From Streptomyces sp. H27-C3 (GTDB lineage: Bacteria > Actinomycetota > Actinomycetes > Streptomycetales > Streptomycetaceae), in contig NZ_JASITA010000014.1 of assembly GCF_030063415.1 (NCBI RefSeq), positions 62,001-126,000 on the forward strand: a stretch of DNA of 64,000 nt, read 5' to 3'. Shown here piece by piece: positions 1 through 6,616 of the stretch (positions within the stretch are counted from its first letter, which is position 1; every line of letters begins with the position of its first letter). Both the position numbers and the translations under genes were made by a program. The notes beneath the pieces are model-generated. The model did no database searches. It was not told the DNA's origin and saw only the letters and a list, made by a program, of their open reading frames with translations.

Positions 1-440
1 GCGTACCACTCCCGAACTGTCTTGCTCGCGCCGTCCCACTCGAAGGTTTGGGTGTCGGGCTCGCGCGGGCCTCGCCTGGCATCAGGCTTCGGCTTGCCGC
101 GCTTGTGGGCGTCGGGCTTCTGGAAGCGGCCAGCCGGAGTGGTGCGAGGCATCTCCGGGGCCTTGCCGAGGTCGTGGACGGTCTGGCTGACGCTGCCGTC
201 GGACCAGAAGGTTGTCTCGACGGAGTTCGGCCCCCAGACCTTCTTGCCCTTGCCGGAGCTAAGTACAGCCACTGAGTCACCAAGGTTCAGGTCAACGATG
301 ATCTTCGTCGTCGGGTGATCACCGGACTCTGCGGGGACGGCGTTCTCGCGCAGCCAGACCGGGTCGTAGTGCCGCCCGTTGGCGTACGCCGCTTCTTCCA
401 TCTCCTCGACGATGTTGTGAGGGCCGTGCAGATCGTTCAT
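1..440 (-). CDS. Hypothetical protein, paralogue of the next gene (3' end outside window)
   Basis: An open frame begins at ATG 440, preceded by AAGGAG nine bases upstream, and runs off the left edge. The visible 146 residues align along their whole length with the product of 472-1035. Shared stretches include GRHYDPVWLRENA against GKHYDRKWLRDNA, TKIIVDL against KKIIVDL, and GKAPEMPR in both. The end reached here (TFEWDGASKTVREWY) matches the start of a putative DNA-binding tail seen complete in the paralogue. This is therefore one half of a tandem duplication. Function unknown; a DNA-associated role is inferred only from the shared tail. Confidence 0.75.
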   Translation of the reverse strand, partial: MNDLHGPHNIVEEMEEAAYANGRHYDPVWLRENAVPAESGDHPTTKIIVDLNLGDSVAVLSSGKGKKVWGPNSVETTFWSDGSVSQTVHDLGKAPEMPRTTPAGRFQKPDAHKRGKPKPDARRGPREPDTQTFEWDGASKTVREWY

Positions 441-471
441 CGAACGCTTCTCCTTGCAGGGGTATGGGTGA

Positions 472-1035
472 TCAGGACGCCTTCTTGGGGACGCGGCGGC
501 CACCGCGCACGGCGGGCTTCGTCAGGGCTTCCTCGACGCCCATGCCCTGGTTCTTCAGCCGGGCCTTGAACGTGGTGAGGCTCAGGCCGTCGATCCGGCT
601 GGGGTGCTCGTACCACTCCCGTGCTGTCTTCGCCGTGCCGTTCCACTCGAAGATGTCCTTGTCGAAGTACTCGCCCACCTTCCGGCCTTGTGTGGGTGTG
701 GAGCTGAGGTACCGGCCGTTGGAGGTGCTGCGTGGCATTTCTGGGGCCTTGCCGAGTCCGTAGCAGTTCTGGTCGATGCCGCCGTCGGGCCAGTAGACAA
801 CTTCGATCGACTGCGGCCCGTGGAGCTTCTGCCCCTTGGTGGAATCCAGCCGCTCCATGGAGTCGCCAACACCGAGGTCCACGATGATCTTCTTGACCGG
901 GTTCGGACCCGCCTGGGCCTTGCGCGCGTTGTCCCGCAGCCACTTGCGGTCGTAGTGCTTCCCGTTGCGGTACAGCGCGGCCAGAGCCTCTTCCGCGATC
1001 TCGTCGAGTTCGCTCAGCTCTTCGGTGTCGTCCAT
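472..1035 (-). CDS. Hypothetical protein with NUMOD-like C-terminal DNA-binding motif
   Basis: 187 residues from ATG 1035, chosen because GGGGAG lies seven bases upstream; the frame extends further upstream but without a ribosome site. The C-terminus carries a pattern common in accessory DNA-binding repeats of phage homing-type proteins: an REW helix, then SLTTFKARL, then GMGVEEALTKP. The same pattern recurs in the protein at 14733-15221. The last residues are basic (GGRRVPKKAS). The upstream neighbour in transcription is 1147-1626, separated by a leader with a tRNA-like element. Role inferred as DNA-binding; no catalytic motif was seen. Confidence 0.7.
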   Translation of the reverse strand: MDDTEELSELDEIAEEALAALYRNGKHYDRKWLRDNARKAQAGPNPVKKIIVDLGVGDSMERLDSTKGQKLHGPQSIEVVYWPDGGIDQNCYGLGKAPEMPRSTSNGRYLSSTPTQGRKVGEYFDKDIFEWNGTAKTAREWYEHPSRIDGLSLTTFKARLKNQGMGVEEALTKPAVRGGRRVPKKAS

Positions 1036-1091
1036 CGTGCTTCTCCCCACGGTGTGAATTCCGTCCCTGCCAATGCGAGAGGGACGCAAGC

Positions 1092-1138
1092 GCCCTGCCC
1101 GAGCGTGAGTCGGGGTGACTGGCGGTCCAGTACAGGGC
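1092..1138 (-). ncRNA. tRNA-like three-way-junction element 1
   Basis: On the minus strand GCCCTGT (1138-1132) pairs with GCAGGGC (1098-1092) to make a 7 bp acceptor-like stem. Between them are a hairpin ACTGG-ACCG-CCAGT and a 5 bp stem with a 7-base loop (CCCGA/TCGGG), the geometry of a T-arm abutting the acceptor. There is no D-arm. It starts directly after the TAGGTACGACA box and lies in the leader of the gene at 472-1035. Confidence 0.55.
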
Positions 1139-1149
1139 TGTCGTACCTA
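1139..1149 (-). promoter_or_regulatory. TAGGTACGACA box, copy 1
   Basis: Reads TAGGTACGACA on the minus strand. The first three bases are the stop codon of the gene at 1147-1626, and the box directly abuts tRNA-like element 1. It belongs to a family of related boxes, all in the same orientation in this arm. Confidence 0.65.
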
Positions 1150-1626
1150 GCAGGTGCTGCTGGAGGGATCGGGCCCCTTGGTGAGCCGCGCGTGGATCTC
1201 CTGAAGATCACGGAAGGTGATACCCGTGTCCACGTTCTCTCCGTACTTGCCTTGAGTGACCGGCAGCACCATCTCGTCCGGCTCGGTGTAGCCCTTATAG
1301 ACATAGATGAGCTGGGCGAGCTTGTCGGCCAGGGTGACAGGCGGCGCAGGCCAAGCGGCGAAGAACTCCGCGTCTGCCTTCTTACGCTCGATTTCCTCGG
1401 CGGCCTCGCGGGTGATGGTCCTGACCGCGATGCGGAACGCTTCTACGGCTGACTTCTGGCCGGAGCAGTAGGACCGGCCCCACTTCGAGGCTCCCCAGCC
1501 ATACTGAATGTCGTCCTTGACCTCGTAGCTCACGCCGTCGTGCCGGAACCAGAGATAGTTGCCCTTGCGCTTCAGCTCAATACCGTCGATGACGTCCACG
1601 ACGTCATCGGACTCAGGGGTGGTCAC
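1147..1626 (-). CDS. Hypothetical protein, 159 aa
   Basis: Starts at GTG 1626, overlapping the stop of the upstream gene by GTGA, with AAGGAG five bases before it, so the two are translationally coupled. The N-terminal half is predicted beta-rich (NYLWFRHDGVSYEV). A charged helix (TREAAEEIERKKADAEFF) follows, and the C-terminus contains TFRDLQEIHARL. A very similar C-terminal phrase (FFTLRDLVEIQVPAG) occurs in the gene at 3124-3519, so the two may be distant relatives. The stop TAG is part of box 1. No function recognised. Confidence 0.7.
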   Translation of the reverse strand: MTTPESDDVVDVIDGIELKRKGNYLWFRHDGVSYEVKDDIQYGWGASKWGRSYCSGQKSAVEAFRIAVRTITREAAEEIERKKADAEFFAAWPAPPVTLADKLAQLIYVYKGYTEPDEMVLPVTQGKYGENVDTGITFRDLQEIHARLTKGPDPSSSTC

Positions 1627-2117
1627 AGTGACTCCTTCTTCTCTTGCTGGTTTTCTCGCTCGTACGCAGCTACGAACCGGCGGTCGTCAACCAAACGGTC
1701 TTGGATCTGCTCACGCTCTTCGCGGAGTTTGGAAAGCGCGGTTTTGAGGCTGGTCTCTTGCTCAGCGATCCATGCCAGCTTCGCGGTGTCTTCGCGTAGC
1801 CGGACAGAGACGATCGCGTACCGGGAGTCCCGGTCGTCCTCTGCGCGGTGGACCTGCGCCAGCTCTAGGCGCTTTTCGAGGAACGGGAGCATTTCGTCGC
1901 GGACCCAGTAAGAGTCGAGCGCCCCGTGCCCGCGCTTCTGCGCACTGGTATCCCGCCATTTCTTGCAGACTTCCTTGGGCATGTCCTCATGGCGGGACTT
2001 CCACTTGGTCAGGGCGCCCCGGGTGTAGCCCGTCATCTCAAGGATCTCCTCCGAGGAGATCAGCTCTTCCTCGCGGCCCTTGTACTCCTCGCGGTACCAC
2101 TCGTCGTCTCTTGGCAT
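1623..2117 (-). CDS. Putative helix-turn-helix protein with coiled-coil tail
   Basis: 164 residues. Residues about 20-45 (SSEEILEMTGYTRGALTKWK) resemble a MerR/excisionase-like helix-turn-helix start. The middle is basic (KKWRDTSAQKRGHG). The last 70 residues are strongly charged and helical with heptad-like spacing (EQETSLKTALSKLREEREQI), suggesting a dimerising coiled coil. It is the first of a coupled pair with 1147-1626. A DNA-binding regulator is plausible from the layout, but no exact family was recognised. Confidence 0.6.
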   Translation of the reverse strand: MPRDDEWYREEYKGREEELISSEEILEMTGYTRGALTKWKSRHEDMPKEVCKKWRDTSAQKRGHGALDSYWVRDEMLPFLEKRLELAQVHRAEDDRDSRYAIVSVRLREDTAKLAWIAEQETSLKTALSKLREEREQIQDRLVDDRRFVAAYERENQQEKKESL

Positions 2118-2136
2118 CGTCAGTCCTCAGTAGCCT

Positions 2137-2170
2137 CCGGTGAACAGAGGCCAGCGTAACTGTCCACCGG
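2137..2170 (-). other. Intergenic hairpin between 2192-2947 and 1623-2117
   Basis: CCGGTGGACAG and CTGTTCACCGG pair over 10 of 11 positions around a 12-base loop. No T-run follows, so it is not a standard terminator. It occupies the position where other gaps in this arm hold a tRNA-like element. Confidence 0.5.
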
Positions 2171-2191
2171 TTCGGAGTACTAGGACAGTCT

Positions 2192-2947
2192 CTACCGGCT
2201 GGGGAAGTACGGACGCACCTCGGCGGGCAAATACCGAGCGGACAGGGTCAGCAGCTCCCGGGCGGCCAGGAGCTTCGCCACCTCGCTCGCCCCGTCCACG
2301 CTGGCCTCCAGACGGCTGGAGGCCGTGTAGTAGAGCATCTGCCGGGCCCGGTTGATCAGCTCCATCACGGCCGGGAAGTAGCCGCCCTCCTGGTACAGCA
2401 GTCGCGCCGCCGTCGCCGTCTCGGCCTGGTAGAACGCGACCATGCTTCGCATTCCGTACCGTTTCATGTTGGAGATCGCCTCGACGGAGGTTGTCGCCGA
2501 CAGGTTCTTCGCAATCGAGGTGGCCTCCTCCTCCAGCTCCTGGAGTCTCACCGGCAGTCGCTTCAGCTCCTCGCGCCAGTTGTCGAAGCGGGTATAGGAG
2601 TGGCGAGCATCGCGGTACGCCTTCCAAATCGCGCCGCTGCGCCACTCCATCTCCAGCAGAGCGGAAACCAGCTCGGCCTTGCGGACGGGCCACCGACCGG
2701 ACGACAGCTCCATGTGCATCTCGCCCAGCTCGTCGACCGTCAGCCGCTCCAGCTCCGGGCGCCGCTTAGACTCCAGACGCGTGCGGTGCATCTCCTCGTA
2801 GTCGTGCAGAGCCTTCCAGAGCTTGTCGATCTCGGTGGCCTGCGTCTCGAAGTCGGGCAGGGAAGCTGCGTCGACCAGCTCCTTCAGGTGCTCCACCCGT
2901 ATACGCAGCCACGGGTCGACCATGTTCATGTAGTCCTTCTCGCTCAT
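2192..2947 (-). CDS. Hypothetical helical protein, 251 aa
   Basis: ATG 2947 is preceded by a weak TGAGGAC ribosome site. The protein is almost entirely alpha-helical by composition, with several long charged stretches (DKLWKALHDYEEMHRTRLESKRR; REELKRLPVRLQELEEEATS). It also has a phrase resembling a SAP-like helix-extension-helix (RLTVDELGEMHMELSSGRWPVRKAELVSALL, residues about 68-98), a fold often binding nucleic acid. No enzyme motif is visible. It stands alone between two structured gaps. SAP-like assignment is tentative. Confidence 0.65.
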   Translation of the reverse strand: MSEKDYMNMVDPWLRIRVEHLKELVDAASLPDFETQATEIDKLWKALHDYEEMHRTRLESKRRPELERLTVDELGEMHMELSSGRWPVRKAELVSALLEMEWRSGAIWKAYRDARHSYTRFDNWREELKRLPVRLQELEEEATSIAKNLSATTSVEAISNMKRYGMRSMVAFYQAETATAARLLYQEGGYFPAVMELINRARQMLYYTASSRLEASVDGASEVAKLLAARELLTLSARYLPAEVRPYFPSR

Positions 2948-3019
2948 AGCGTCCTCATCAGGCCAGGGAGCAGCAGCACCGATCTATCACGGGCCACTGA
3001 CATCTATCCGGGAAATACG

Positions 3020-3065
3020 AACGGCAGCACAGGAGGGAGACTTGCTCCGCTCGTGCGCTGCCGTT
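3020..3065 (-). other. Second hairpin in the leader of 2192-2947
   Basis: AACGGCAGC and GCTGCCGTT form a perfect 9 bp stem with an inner GGAG/CTCC hairpin. It lies immediately 3' of tRNA-like element 2, so the leader has two stacked structures. No T-run is present. Confidence 0.55.
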
Positions 3066-3115
3066 GGTGCCCTGCGCCGGGATCGAACCGGCGCGCAGCC
3101 GACCAGGACCAGGGC
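3065..3115 (-). ncRNA. tRNA-like element 2, ends in ACCA
   Basis: GCCCTGG and GCAGGGC pair over 6 of 7 bases. The T-arm is canonical: GCCGG stem, loop TTCGATC, stem CCGGC, directly abutting the acceptor strand. The 3' end reads ACCA, as in mature tRNA. Only a short middle segment replaces the D-arm and anticodon arm; total length is 51 bases, too short for a normal tRNA. Confidence 0.65.
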
Positions 3116-3126
3116 TGTCGTACCTA
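3116..3126 (-). promoter_or_regulatory. TAGGTACGACA box, copy 2
   Basis: Exact TAGGTACGACA on the minus strand. TAG is the stop codon of the gene at 3124-3519, and the box abuts tRNA-like element 2. Confidence 0.65.
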
Positions 3127-3519
3127 TGCGGCGAGGTCGTGACCTGCCGGAACCTGTATCTCGACCAGATCTCGCAGCGTGAAGAACGCGATGCCGCTCT
3201 CTACCTCGTCCGCCGTGGAACGTCCCTCATCGACATAGCGGACGGCCACCCAGCACGGGCTATTCCAGTCGATCTTGTTCATGATCTTCACGGTGAGGTC
3301 GCTGCCGTCTCCGAACATCTCGGCGACGTCGTCTCCGTCCTTCCAGACGTCGAAGACCTCACGCCACTTTCCGTCCACCTTGATCGTGTCGGTCTCCAGC
3401 AGCTCCTCGGCGCGCACCGTAACCGTTGCCCACACTCGGCGGGTGGATGCTGCGGCGGCGGGTGCCGGAGACAGCGTGGGGGCGTACGGATGCTTCTTCT
3501 TGTTCCTGCGGCGACTCAT
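3124..3519 (-). CDS. Hypothetical protein, 131 aa
   Basis: ATG 3519 is preceded by GAGGAGGGG. The first 30 residues are basic then Ala/Pro-rich (MSRRRNKKKHPYAP) and look disordered. The rest is beta-rich (VWATVTVRAEELLETDTIKVDGKWREVFDVW) and ends with FFTLRDLVEIQVPAG, echoing the end of the 1147-1626 product. A small single-domain protein of unknown role; a relation to the 1147 gene is inferred from this phrase only. Confidence 0.65.
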   Translation of the reverse strand: MSRRRNKKKHPYAPTLSPAPAAAASTRRVWATVTVRAEELLETDTIKVDGKWREVFDVWKDGDDVAEMFGDGSDLTVKIMNKIDWNSPCWVAVRYVDEGRSTADEVESGIAFFTLRDLVEIQVPAGHDLAA

Positions 3520-3567
3520 CTGACGCCCCTCCTCGGTTCCTGATCGTTGGACACGTCACAGCTATCA

Positions 3568-3605
3568 GCCCCCTGCCGAGCAGTGTTAACGCTCGGGTCG
3601 GAGGC
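3568..3605 (-). ncRNA. Structured leader element 3 (reduced form)
   Basis: GCCTCC pairs with GGGGGC (6 bp with one G-T pair), enclosing a single 6 bp hairpin CCGAGC/GCTCGG with a 9-base loop. It directly follows the box but lacks a separate T-arm, so it is either a diverged family member or an unrelated hairpin. Confidence 0.4.
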
Positions 3606-3615
3606 GTCGTACCTA
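3606..3615 (-). promoter_or_regulatory. TAGGTACGAC box, copy 3
   Basis: TAGGTACGAC on the minus strand. TAG is the stop codon of the gene at 3613-3918. The final A of the consensus is replaced by G. Confidence 0.6.
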
Positions 3616-3918
3616 GCGCACAGGCTCGTAGCCGGGGCCGCGCAGGTCGAGCTTGATGATCATTTCGTTTGCCTCGTCCACGGCTTCCAGCAGCGTGCTG
3701 CTGGCGTAGTCGCCGAAGAAGTTCCCGTCAGGGGCGCCGCTGCTGTACAGGTACCAGCCGCTGTCACTCCGTTCGATCTTGGACCTGCGACGCTTCTCCA
3801 ACTCGTAGGTCACCCCGAACAGCTCGGTCTGGTACTTGCCACTCGGCTGACGCTCCCAACCGACGCCGCCCTCACCCTCGATGAGCTTCTTGCCACACCA
3901 CTGGATGCGCTTAGCCAC
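3613..3918 (-). CDS. Hypothetical protein, 101 aa
   Basis: The start is placed at GTG 3918, inside the end of the upstream gene (8-base overlap), because GGAG lies seven bases before it; the frame extends upstream without a ribosome site. The N-terminus is VAKRIQWCGKKLIEGEGG. A central beta pattern (YQTELFGVTYELEKRRRSK, GWYLYSSG) is followed by a helix (STLLEAVDEANEMIIKL). Coupled to 3911-4423. No function recognised. Confidence 0.6.
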   Translation of the reverse strand: MAKRIQWCGKKLIEGEGGVGWERQPSGKYQTELFGVTYELEKRRRSKIERSDSGWYLYSSGAPDGNFFGDYASSTLLEAVDEANEMIIKLDLRGPGYEPVR

Positions 3919-4423
3919 GGAGCAGCTCCAGGTTCGACAGTGAGGCCCACCGGGCTGCGTACTGCTTGGTGGCACCGCCTGGGTCCGACCGGTAGACGCC
4001 GAGGTCCCACTCCTTCGGCAAGCCCTCGGCCGGAATGGTCGCCACGACGAACTTCCCGTCCAGCTCCGCCAAGATCAGTCGACGGCCAGCCACCGGGTAG
4101 CAGAGCTTCACCTCGAAGCCCTGGACCATCACCGGGTCCTTCACCACAGGGGCGTCGAATCCGGTGGGCGGGATGTAGAGCGGCAGGCCGTTGACGAGCT
4201 TGTTAGAGAACGTGCCTCTGGCCTGCGGGATGATCCCCTCGGCGCCAGGCGGATAGTTCTCAGCGTCCGCAGCATCGGAGGCTGCCTGGTAAGTGCGCAG
4301 CAGGACGCCCCCCGCGCGCTGAATATGATCCTGCTCTCTGATGGTGGATACCGAGACTTCCTCCACCGCCCTTTCGAATCCCGTCCCACCAGAATGCTGG
4401 ACGAGGGTGTACATCGTTGCCAT
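3911..4423 (-). CDS. Hypothetical protein, 170 aa
   Basis: ATG 4423 lies in the sequence GGGAGATAGCC ATG, with GGGAG as ribosome site. Composition is globular with no long hydrophobic stretch. A segment rich in Pro/Gly (PPGAEGIIPQARGTF) precedes a beta-rich half (PVMVQGFEVKLCYPVAGRRLILAELDGKFVVATIPAEG). First gene of a coupled pair with 3613-3918. No family recognised. Confidence 0.65.
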   Translation of the reverse strand: MATMYTLVQHSGGTGFERAVEEVSVSTIREQDHIQRAGGVLLRTYQAASDAADAENYPPGAEGIIPQARGTFSNKLVNGLPLYIPPTGFDAPVVKDPVMVQGFEVKLCYPVAGRRLILAELDGKFVVATIPAEGLPKEWDLGVYRSDPGGATKQYAARWASLSNLELLRG

Positions 4424-4457
4424 GGCTATCTCCCAGAGTTTTCGGGCATGGAAAAGC

Positions 4458-4507
4458 CCGGCCGGGGATTCGAACCCCTACACCCCATACATCTCGGGAC
4501 CGGGCTG
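4458..4507 (-). ncRNA. tRNA-like element 4
   Basis: GCCCGGT (4507-4501) pairs with GCCGGGC (4464-4458), seven base pairs. The middle hairpin is CCC-GAGATGTAT-GGG. The T-arm is GGGG-TTCGAAT-CCCC with a canonical 7-base loop. Sequence alignment with elements 5 and 11 shows common ancestry. No box precedes it. Confidence 0.65.
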
Positions 4508-4524
4508 AGTGAAGCTGTTTTCGG

Positions 4525-4599
4525 TTAGTCCATGGCCATTGCTTCGAGCCACTGATCCCACGGAATGTCGTCGATCAGGAAAGCGCCAGGCCGACGCAT
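4525..4599 (-). CDS. Small ORF, 24 aa microprotein
   Basis: ATG 4599 follows AGGAG by six bases; the site lies across the stop codon of the upstream gene (TGA 4604-4602), which suggests coupled translation. The product reads MRRPGAFLIDDIPWDQWLEA followed by MAMD: a basic start and an amphipathic, tryptophan-bearing helix-like end. It is followed by tRNA-like element 4. Too short to assign; supported by position and ribosome site only. Confidence 0.5.
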   Translation of the reverse strand: MRRPGAFLIDDIPWDQWLEAMAMD

Positions 4600-4601
4600 G
4601 A

Positions 4602-5114
4602 TCACTCCTGCACGGCGGCGACGAGGTCGGCCTGGACCAACTGGAGAGAGGTGCCGTCGTCCAGCGTCAGCACGTGGCCCTCAGAAAGGTCATCCACGAG
4701 TCCGTCCGCCGATGACGTCAACCCTGCGTAGCCACGCAGCTGTGAACGCCTGCCGAGCTTCTCCAGTTCGGTGCGAACGCGCAACTTCAGATCAGACGCC
4801 AGCGCAGGCTCTTCAGAGGTGCTGAACTCATCGATCCTGGTGCGGCCGTCAACCGGGCGCCAGGCTTTCGTGATGGTGCGTGTCTCGGCATCCATCTCCT
4901 GGACCAGGAGGACCCAGGTAGACCCCAGCTTCCGAGGAGTCCTGTCGAGCGAGACGTCGGCGTCCTCGTTGGCGTTCTTCAGTCCGGCCTCCAGCTCCCC
5001 GAGGATGCGCAGACTCTCCGCGTCCTGACAGTTCGCGGCCAGCCGCTTGACTGCCGTCTCGTAGTGTCCCAGCCGGTGCTCCAGCCGGACCTTCTCAGGA
5101 TCGGTCGTGCCCAT
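4602..5114 (-). CDS. Hypothetical protein, 170 aa
   Basis: Starts at ATG 5114, sharing bases with the TAA stop of the upstream gene (TAATG), so it is translationally coupled. The N-terminal third is helical and charged (EKVRLEHRLGHYETAVKRLAANCQDAESLRILGELEAGLKNA). The centre is beta-like (STWVLLVQEMDAETRTITKAWRPVDG). The last 25 residues include HVLTLDDGTSLQLVQADLVAA, echoing LMDGTEIELVAGD in the small protein encoded just upstream. Function unknown. Confidence 0.65.
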   Translation of the reverse strand: MGTTDPEKVRLEHRLGHYETAVKRLAANCQDAESLRILGELEAGLKNANEDADVSLDRTPRKLGSTWVLLVQEMDAETRTITKAWRPVDGRTRIDEFSTSEEPALASDLKLRVRTELEKLGRRSQLRGYAGLTSSADGLVDDLSEGHVLTLDDGTSLQLVQADLVAAVQE

Positions 5115-5308
5115 TAGAGGCTGATCTCAATCTCGTCGACATCTGAGTGCTCGCGGCCGATCGTGTCGGACTGTGGATCACCGGCGACCAGTTCGATCTC
5201 GGTCCCGTCCATCAGCCGGAGCGTGAACGGAATGTCCTGGCGCATATGGCGCACCAGGTCACGAACGTCACCCGCGTTCACGATGAGGGTCTTGCTCTTG
5301 TCCGGCAA
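5114..5308 (-). CDS. Small hypothetical protein, 64 aa, TTG start
   Basis: The start is placed at TTG 5308, because AAGGAG lies six bases before it; the longer frame upstream runs through tRNA-like element 5 and cannot be coding there. The product begins PDKSKTLIVNAGDVRDLVRHM and contains LRLMDGTEIELVAGD, a beta-hairpin-like phrase. It is acidic at the end (HSDVDEIEISL). Coupled to 4602-5114. No family recognised. Confidence 0.6.
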   Translation of the reverse strand: MPDKSKTLIVNAGDVRDLVRHMRQDIPFTLRLMDGTEIELVAGDPQSDTIGREHSDVDEIEISL

Positions 5309-5347
5309 CGCATTCTCCTTAAAGGGATCGAACTCGACTTGATGAGC

Positions 5348-5395
5348 ACCCGGCGGAGGGCTCGAACCTCTGCGCCCCACATTCGCGGGCCGGGC
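5348..5395 (-). ncRNA. tRNA-like element 5
   Basis: GCCCGGC (5395-5389) pairs with GCCGGGT (5354-5348) over seven positions with one G-T pair. The middle hairpin is CCC-GCGAATGT-GGG. The T-arm is GAGG-TTCGAGC-CCTC. It lies three bases after box 4 and in the leader of 5114-5308. Its 3' flank (GCTCATC) resembles that of element 11 (ACTCATC). Confidence 0.65.
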
Positions 5396-5398
5396 AAC

Positions 5399-5409
5399 TG
5401 TCGTACCTA
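5399..5409 (-). promoter_or_regulatory. TAGGTACGACA box, copy 4
   Basis: Exact copy; TAG is the stop codon of the gene at 5407-5763. Followed three bases later by tRNA-like element 5. Confidence 0.65.
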
Positions 5410-5763
5410 CAGCTCGCGCCACTCCTGCGTGGCGGTGTTGAAGTAATGAATCTCCGTGCATCCCGCATTGGGCTTGCCAAAGTCGTCGAGCGGAGCGAAG
5501 TCAACCTCCCCGCCTTCGTCATCCTCAGCAGTGACGATGCGCCCGGTGTAATTCAGCACCCCGTCATCGTCGTACATCCGGAACGTTCGTCCCTCGCCTT
5601 TCCGCAGCCGCTCCGCCATCTCAAGCGTGATGTTCGACGGCCCGGTGGTGCCCTTCTCGTCGCGCCCTTCCATCGGATCGTGCTCAATGTCGATAGCCCA
5701 GCCGTACGCGGCTGGACTGGAGTCGTCGGTCACCATCTGGCGTACCACTTCAGCTCCCGGCAT
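5407..5763 (-). CDS. Hypothetical protein, 118 aa
   Basis: ATG 5763 is chosen because GAGGAG stands seven bases upstream, inside the end of the overlapping gene 5750-5941. The product begins MPGAEVVRQMVTDDSSPAAY. It has a helix-like LEMAERLRKGEGRTFRMYDDDGV and a C-terminal stretch rich in acidic residues ending HYFNTATQEWREL. No cysteine clusters or membrane segments. Function unknown. Confidence 0.65.
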   Translation of the reverse strand: MPGAEVVRQMVTDDSSPAAYGWAIDIEHDPMEGRDEKGTTGPSNITLEMAERLRKGEGRTFRMYDDDGVLNYTGRIVTAEDDEGGEVDFAPLDDFGKPNAGCTEIHYFNTATQEWREL

Positions 5764-5941
5764 GGTTCTGCTCCTCAGTCCGCTCGGTGTCACACTTCTC
5801 GCACAGGCAGTACACGGAGACGATCCGAAGTGCTTCCGTCTCCTCATAGTGAATGTTCCGGTCCTCGCCGCCGCAGTCCCGGCAGCGGTCGGAGTTGTCC
5901 CTCACGACAACGAAGCCCTGGTAGTCGTACCTACGAGGCAC
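5750..5941 (-). CDS. Small zinc-ribbon-like protein
   Basis: The product contains CRDC and, 20 residues on, CLCEKC, the spacing of a four-cysteine zinc ribbon. The start is uncertain: GTG 5941 overlaps the end of the upstream gene, while GTG 5905 would give a protein beginning VRDNSDRCRDC; neither has a strong ribosome site. The 5941 start reads through a box copy. It overlaps the following gene by 14 bases. Likely a small nucleic-acid- or protein-binding zinc protein. Confidence 0.5.
   Translation of the reverse strand: MPRRYDYQGFVVVRDNSDRCRDCGGEDRNIHYEETEALRIVSVYCLCEKCDTERTEEQNHAGS
5924..5933 (-). promoter_or_regulatory. TAGGTACGAC box, copy 5
   Basis: TAGGTACGAC; TAG is the stop codon of 5931-6281. 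No hairpin follows, and the site may be read as codons by the overlapping gene, so this copy may be partly coincidental. Confidence 0.4.
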
Positions 5942-6281
5942 AGCGGGCACCGCTTTCGCCCTTGATCCAGAACGCCACGCCGACGCCGTCGGGAGTGTAG
6001 AAAACCTCACCGGCCGTTCCATTCTCACGCAGGACGTGGCCGACGGCGTTGTCCCCGATCCCGTCGCTGTACCGCTCGATGTTCAGGGCCAGGTCGCACC
6101 AGGCACACGAGCACACGACCCACTCGGGGTCATTGCCGAAGTGGGCGCATCGCTCCGCCCACTCATCCATCTGATCGCCGAGGAGTGTTTCCATCGCCAG
6201 CACGGCGCCGTCCTCGTCCTCCGCGCACTGCGTTTCGGACGGCGGCTGACCGACCGTGTTGGACGCGATGTGGAAGTGCAT
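5931..6281 (-). CDS. Hypothetical cysteine-containing protein, 116 aa
   Basis: ATG 6281 overlaps the upstream stop (TGATCATG) with GGGG eight bases before. The product starts MHFHIASNTVG and contains WVVCSCAWCDLALNIERY, a possible metal site with C-x-C-x2-C. The end (GEVFYTPDGVGVAFWIKG) is beta-like. Part of a tightly packed four-gene run 5750-6945. Function unknown. Confidence 0.6.
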   Translation of the reverse strand: MHFHIASNTVGQPPSETQCAEDEDGAVLAMETLLGDQMDEWAERCAHFGNDPEWVVCSCAWCDLALNIERYSDGIGDNAVGHVLRENGTAGEVFYTPDGVGVAFWIKGESGARCAS

Positions 6282-6283
6282 GA

Positions 6284-6616
6284 TCAGAACCCCGATCCGT
6301 ATGAGTCCTGGGCAACGCGATCGTGCTGCGCGCACCAGTCGAGTCCGTTGCCCTTGTCCAGTGCGCAGAACTTCGGCCCGTTCACAGTGCCGTATTCCGT
6401 CTGCCAGCCGCACAGCGGCGAGTCCTTCGGAGGCTCCGTATCGACGGTCTCCACGTCCTTGCACCAGGCGTGCCACTTGCCGAACATGTCCGGTCCGGCC
6501 GTGTGCTTGTCGATGTCCCCACCGCACTCCGCGCAGTATTCGAACTCGAACAGCTCGGCCAGGAACTGCTGCGCAGAGATGCCGTCGAGGAACAGAGGAA
6601 GCTGCTCGCCGCTCAT
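6284..6616 (-). CDS. Hypothetical zinc-binding protein, 110 aa
   Basis: Starts at ATG 6616 with an ATGA overlap to the upstream gene. Near residues 28-35 it has CAECGGD, followed by further Cys/His pairs (HAWC, CGWQ, FCALDKG, WCAQH), so up to two metal sites are possible. It begins MSGEQLPLFLDG. Coupled in a run with 5931-6281. A structural zinc fold is inferred; no family recognised. Confidence 0.6.
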   Translation of the reverse strand: MSGEQLPLFLDGISAQQFLAELFEFEYCAECGGDIDKHTAGPDMFGKWHAWCKDVETVDTEPPKDSPLCGWQTEYGTVNGPKFCALDKGNGLDWCAQHDRVAQDSYGSGF

